Both the position numbers and the translations under genes were made by a program. The notes under the pieces were generated by a model. That model searched no databases. It worked only from the letters and a program-made list of their open reading frames with translations, and was not told the DNA's origin. Shown piece by piece: positions 49,931 to 64,000 of a stretch of 64,000 nucleotides of DNA (within the stretch, counting starts at the first letter, position 1; each line of letters begins with the position of its first letter). Source of the stretch: Glandiceps talaboti (taxonomy: Eukaryota; Hemichordata; Enteropneusta; Spengelidae). The DNA lies in assembly GCF_964340395.1 (NCBI RefSeq), contig NC_135554.1, positions 9,130,475 to 9,194,474 of the forward strand. The letters run 5' to 3'.

Positions 49931-52402
49931 CGGACACCGTCTGTAAGCAGTGCTATAGTGAATATTTTGACATGACGGTAGAGACTTCGTATGGTTGCTT
50001 TTTAATAAACCAGGCGAATGATTTTGTTACTGAATTTGCATTAATGATATTCATGATAGTCACGGTAGTAAATATTTCCAAAATTATCCAGAATACACAA
50101 AGCAGGCAGTACAGCAAGTTAATCGTTTGAACCACCGACAAGTTCTTGTCTGTGCTTGAACGAGCGCAATGTTCGGGGTTTCATAGACTCACCTGCGCTG
50201 CCTAATATTATAAGGGTCCACGTCGCACACAGATTCACCGTTTACAAAGTGTGAATAATGGCAACGGTAGATCTAGAGTAACTTACTAGTAGTAGTGATT
50301 CCAAGGGATGTCTACCAGCTGTTCTACGTTTCTACGTACTCATTAAATGCAGTGGTCATCATTTACATCAATGTGGCGTGGAAATAAAATAGACTAAACT
50401 TTGATATGTCACGCCAGCCTAAAATAATATCCAAGGAAATTCATTTGAAACCCCGACTCAGGACTACCCTACCCATGTTCACAATGGTCGAGCCTTGAAT
50501 TGTATATGACCCGACGTCGAGTTCGCAGACAGCAGGCATTGTGCGCTTCGTGGAATTAAGTGGTTTGCCTTCGAGGAAATCAGTTTCAAACGAAAGAGAT
50601 TTTACATATCATGTATTTTTTGTGAAACTTTAAAATTCCTGACGCCAAACTGCAACGTGTAATGTTTACGTTATTCTGCAAATACAGATTTCCATAAATA
50701 TTTTTATCATTTTCCTTGTTGTTACTTTATTTTCGATTTGTGTGTTTGATAGTTAATCACGTTTCAACTTTCGTTTTATTTTCAGCGAATCCATGGGTCA
50801 TTATGTAGACGATGTTGTCATCGTTGCCACACAGTGGATATAAAGCCACAGGTAAAGTATTGCCTACTTGTACATCCGTACTTTGACATTTCAAGGGTCT
50901 CTTTCAAATCTGTAAACAATTAAGTCTACTAAGAAGAATGATGTCATTCTGGGATACAGTTCATGTGAGTTCAGACTTGTAAACCCCGATTTATTCCGAA
51001 GTAGGTGAAGTGTTTATGGTTTGCAAGATAGCAGAGAAGAGTTTGTCGTCGCCTTTCAACTTACTAAGTATGCTTTGAGGCGGTATTTGATGTATTTTTC
51101 TTATTAATACACAATTTTGTGTTTGAACTTTTTACCCGTTGCTACGATAATAATGACGAAGTAAACTGCGCCATAAATTGTACGTTATAACACATCTACT
51201 TTTTTGAATTCTCCTCATACGTCATTGTCCAAGTGTATGAATAAAGGAGACTAGAGGAGACATCTCACTGTGTTCTAAAATAGGAGCTTTATTTGCTATA
51301 AAATCACTCTATTTCGATGAAACAATTATATATGATTTGTTGGTCAGCTAAGAAATCGACTTGTGTTCTCATGCAGAACACTCGATTCTTACAACACACA
51401 GACAATTTCCAGAGAAACGCATTGTTTACCACATGAAAAAGAGTTGACAAAGCTTTACAAGATTGATGGTCTTATTTTTATGCCAACTTTGTGGAACGTC
51501 TGCTTGGCCGCAGATTCATAGAATCGGGGGTTAAAGAAAACCAGGTATGGCGTACTGAGGCTCTCTCATTTTACTGACCTCAAAAAATTATGGATAACTC
51601 TTCCAATTCGCAATTTTCTAGCTTTGTATATGGCAAACTCGATAACAGTAGTGATGATACCGATGCTAGTTTTTTTAGATAACTCTTATACACTCATAGA
51701 TAGGATTAAATCCTTCACATAACAACCTCTGTTGTACTAGATCCCGAATTTAAACCTGGGTTGACTGGGCCATTTAAACAAACGGCAGCAGAGGCTTGAA
51801 TCAATAACTTGCAGATTTCAAGCCAGCTACTCTATCATTCAAATATCACGACTCACAGTCGGTGACATTGCAAAAGAATTTTATATCTACACCTACAAGT
51901 AAAGGCGGTATAATGAGTCAGTCAGTAAGTCACTCACTCACTCACTCACTCACTCACTCACTCACTCACTCACTCTGTCTGTATATGTCTATCTGTCTGT
52001 CGACATACACTGAAATTTTCAACGAGTTCCACTTTTTAAAAAAAATTGATACAACAAGCCACAAATCAAGAGCTACATTTATGTATGTATCTACTTACTT
52101 GTTCGCTTAATTTTGATTCGAAAACAGTTTTAGCCAAAGGGGACAAGTATTCGAAAGTAAAATATACTAACATCTATCAGGAAACATTCAAAAACCAATG
52201 TCAAAACGTAATAAGACGTACACAGTAAAGAATGAGACAAAAGAGAGAGCTCATTAATAAACATGTTAAAGAACAAAGCGTCCAATATGTCCCCGAGACA
52301 CACCTGTTTTTGTACAAAACTGAAACTGTCATGGATTTCAACCCTCTGTAAATGCTCAGACAAATGTGATATCGTGTTGTCACTACATTGCTGAATTCTT
52401 AC
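49931..52402. other. Gene-free region
   Basis: No gene was recognised. A splice-bounded open segment lies at 50786-50851 and a CTCA run at 51929-51974. Confidence 0.5.
51929..51974. repeat. (CTCA)n microsatellite
   Basis: About eleven CTCA copies. Confidence 0.96.
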
Positions 52403-52792
52403 CATACCCAATGTGATAGTATTGTCAACAAACGAACTGCATCAAAAATTATACCATCATCTATTGCCTTGTACATGATGTCGAGTAATATCTCCCCCCC
52501 CCCCCCGCACCCGATTTTTTTCGTGCTCGCCCCACCCGGCCAAAAATCGCGTTTGTTCCCTAAACAAACCCATGCTCTGCATATCGAAATATTATTATTT
52601 GGTTGGAGCCAGATCAGATCTGGGTTTGGAGAAAATTGGTAGACGTTCTCTTACTTACCTGCAGTTTCTTCAACTTTCACTTTAATTTCGACGAATCGGA
52701 ATAGTAAACACTTCGTAGAATTGTATAGTGAAATATGCGAAGTTTTACACCAGAGTAGTCGGTCAGGAAAGGTCAGACGGACAATACCATTT
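52403..52792 (-). other. Candidate reverse-strand exon pair, unknown gene
   Basis: Reverse strand: an open segment from ~52792 (after a weak AAG acceptor) to 52659 encodes RLTFPDRLLWCKTSH and LLFRFVEIKVKVEETA, and ends at a strong GTAAGT donor. Its phase fits a following segment (~52460 or 52437 down to 52403), which ends at GTAAGA. No downstream partner joined cleanly. These could be exons of another reverse-strand gene or a pseudogene fragment. Confidence 0.22.
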
Positions 52793-53112
52793 CTTAGGTT
52801 AACAACATTGAGGATGTTAGATTTGCCAAAATATTCAGTTTTGTAATTTAACACTCGATGCAGAATAAATGACTTGGGATGACACAAAAGTAATTAATCT
52901 TAGCATATAGACACGTGTATCACAACTACACAGCTGCATCGCCCTTACTTTCTTTTTGGCTAACCTACCTACACCACGATTTGGAATATCCCACTGATGT
53001 CTATCGGCTGACACGTTGCTAGTTCGTCATCAGTCACGCTGCAGACGAACAGGAGGATTGTGTAGCGACCAGACGTGCAACCTCGGCGTGTTCAGATATA
53101 TTATTCACAAGG

Positions 53113-55286
<2,174 letters not shown>

Positions 55287-55341
55287 CTCGGTGAGTATCA
55301 ATCTGCTAAGACAGTGCTCTATACCGCAGTGGCAGAGCGTA

Positions 55342-55495
55342 ATAGTTTTGGTAGTACTGGAACTCTTTCTTGGGTGTAACTCGGAGTTTCACGCATATTG
55401 CGATCATCAGACACTCACTTTATTGTGAGTGTCTGATGATCGCAATATGCGTGAAACTCCGAGTTACACCCAAGAAAGAGTTCCAGTACTACCAA

Positions 55496-55501
<6 letters not shown>
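55342..55501. repeat. Perfect palindrome, 77-bp arms and 6-bp loop
   Basis: The left arm (55342-55418, starting 'atagttttggtagtactgg') and the right arm (55425-55501) are exact reverse complements around 'tttatt'. TA arrays lie on both sides. The exact match points to a very young hairpin element, a recent inverted duplication or an assembly fold-back artefact. Confidence 0.93.
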
Positions 55502-55573
<72 letters not shown>

Positions 55574-55630
55574 ATGTGTGTGTGTGTCTGTGTGTATGTA
55601 TGTGTGTGTATATGTGTGTGTGTGTGTGTT
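55502..55630. repeat. (TA)n(TG)n microsatellite
   Basis: A TA run passes into a TG run with TATG interruptions. It directly abuts the palindrome. Confidence 0.96.
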
Positions 55631-55777
55631 TCTTGTATATCATAAATGATGTCACCTATACTCGTCATGGTTTTGTTAACTGAAATAATCACTGCATTCA
55701 GTCCTCTTTGTTTTATGTTTTTGCATGTGTACAGTCAAGAGATCCATATAATGGATAAAGAAAGATAGACGTACGGT

Positions 55778-63268
<7,491 letters not shown>

Positions 63269-63345
63269 GTAAGTTTCCTTCACATCGAAATATCTCTTTT
63301 ACTCGTGTGATATGTGTTTAAATTATCATTTTTATGAGCCATAAA

Positions 63346-63519
<174 letters not shown>

Positions 63520-63935
63520 TTACTGTATGTTCTTTATATTCGGACATGCGTAGTTAATTTGCTAGTAATCGTGTGTTTGTCATAGCTTGAAGAAGATGTG
63601 CCAGATGCACCGAAACGTCGCGTTTAGTATTTTACTTTGGGATTGGAAGTAAGGCCGACTTCGTACACAACTACCTGTTCAACAAGTCATTCATATATAT
63701 ATATAATATCTGAGAGATATTTCAGACCAACCACTATATATTAATATTTAATATGTGAACATTTTCTCATAGATAGATTAAATTAAGAAACTGGAAGACG
63801 TTATTGGTACATGACTAAAATTTCAATGCAAATCCATGTAGTACATTTCAGATAGATTGGAGTTTCAGTGACTTGAGGTTTGCCCATGAAGTCTCAATAA
63901 ACAATTATTCATTAGGAAGTGGACAACATATATTT

Positions 63936-64000
63936 GTCTGTCTGTCTGTGTGTGTGTGTATGTGTGTACATGTATGTATGTATGTATGTATGTATGTATG
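63936..64000. repeat. (TGTC)n(TG)n(TGTA)n microsatellite at the window edge
   Basis: Short simple repeats that run off the end of the window. Confidence 0.95.

Noticed and set aside
44349-50851. A further TRPM-like exon at 50786-50851 (good AG and GTAAAG borders, 66 bases open)
   Set aside because: Any plausible donor in the 44147-44348 exon joins it in a frame that stops inside the exon, and the ubiquitin-like gene lies between on the other strand. The stop at 44348 is simpler.
63583-63680. 'gaagaagatgtgccagatgc' / 'accgaaacgtcgcg' segment as an exon
   Set aside because: It has the look of a dispersed-repeat end with a GAAACGTCG-type core and no splice borders or open frame.

Overview
The window looks like genomic DNA of an invertebrate animal. 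It is AT-rich, has GT-AG introns that separate short phase-compatible exons, contains several classes of eukaryotic retrotransposon and foldback element, and is dense in microsatellites. No bacterial operons, rRNA, tRNA or CRISPR arrays were seen. The gene families (polycystin-1-like, TRPM-like) are animal-specific; the species cannot be named from the sequence.

Layout. (1) 1-5966, + strand: the 3' half of a polycystin-1-like gene (GPS, TM1, PLAT, TM2-5). It stops before the channel-like half of the family. (2) 5967-27428: a repeat-dominated region. It holds hairpin elements, an internally deleted Ty3/gypsy element whose primer-binding site is joined directly to reverse transcriptase, a 1.6-kb foldback transposon with terminal inverted repeats and a 7-bp target duplication, an unrecognised multi-exon gene or pseudogene (15.2-17.8 kb), a decayed minus-strand reverse transcriptase, and a 2.6-kb minisatellite into which a LINE has inserted. 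(3) 27429-44348, + strand: fourteen consecutive phase-compatible exons of a TRPM-like cation channel. They run from the end of the N-terminal homology region through S1-S6 and the TRP helix to a stop, with no C-terminal enzyme domain. (4) 45879-49108, - strand: a four-exon gene whose spliced product contains two ubiquitin-like folds, lying tail-to-tail with the channel gene. (5) 49109-55777: mostly simple repeats, with weak exon candidates and a perfect 77-bp-arm palindrome. (6) 55778-63268, + strand: the first two exons of another gene that runs out of the window. Its 7.3-kb first intron holds two inverted copies of a ~450-bp repeat, which enclose a dead LINE that itself carries a nested 1.4-kb repeat.

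Functionally, the window puts a polycystin-1-type receptor relative next to a TRPM-type cation channel, with a small ubiquitin-like-domain gene and the start of an unknown gene downstream. Nothing in the sequence shows that they act together. All exon models were made by eye from splice sites, reading phase and family motifs.
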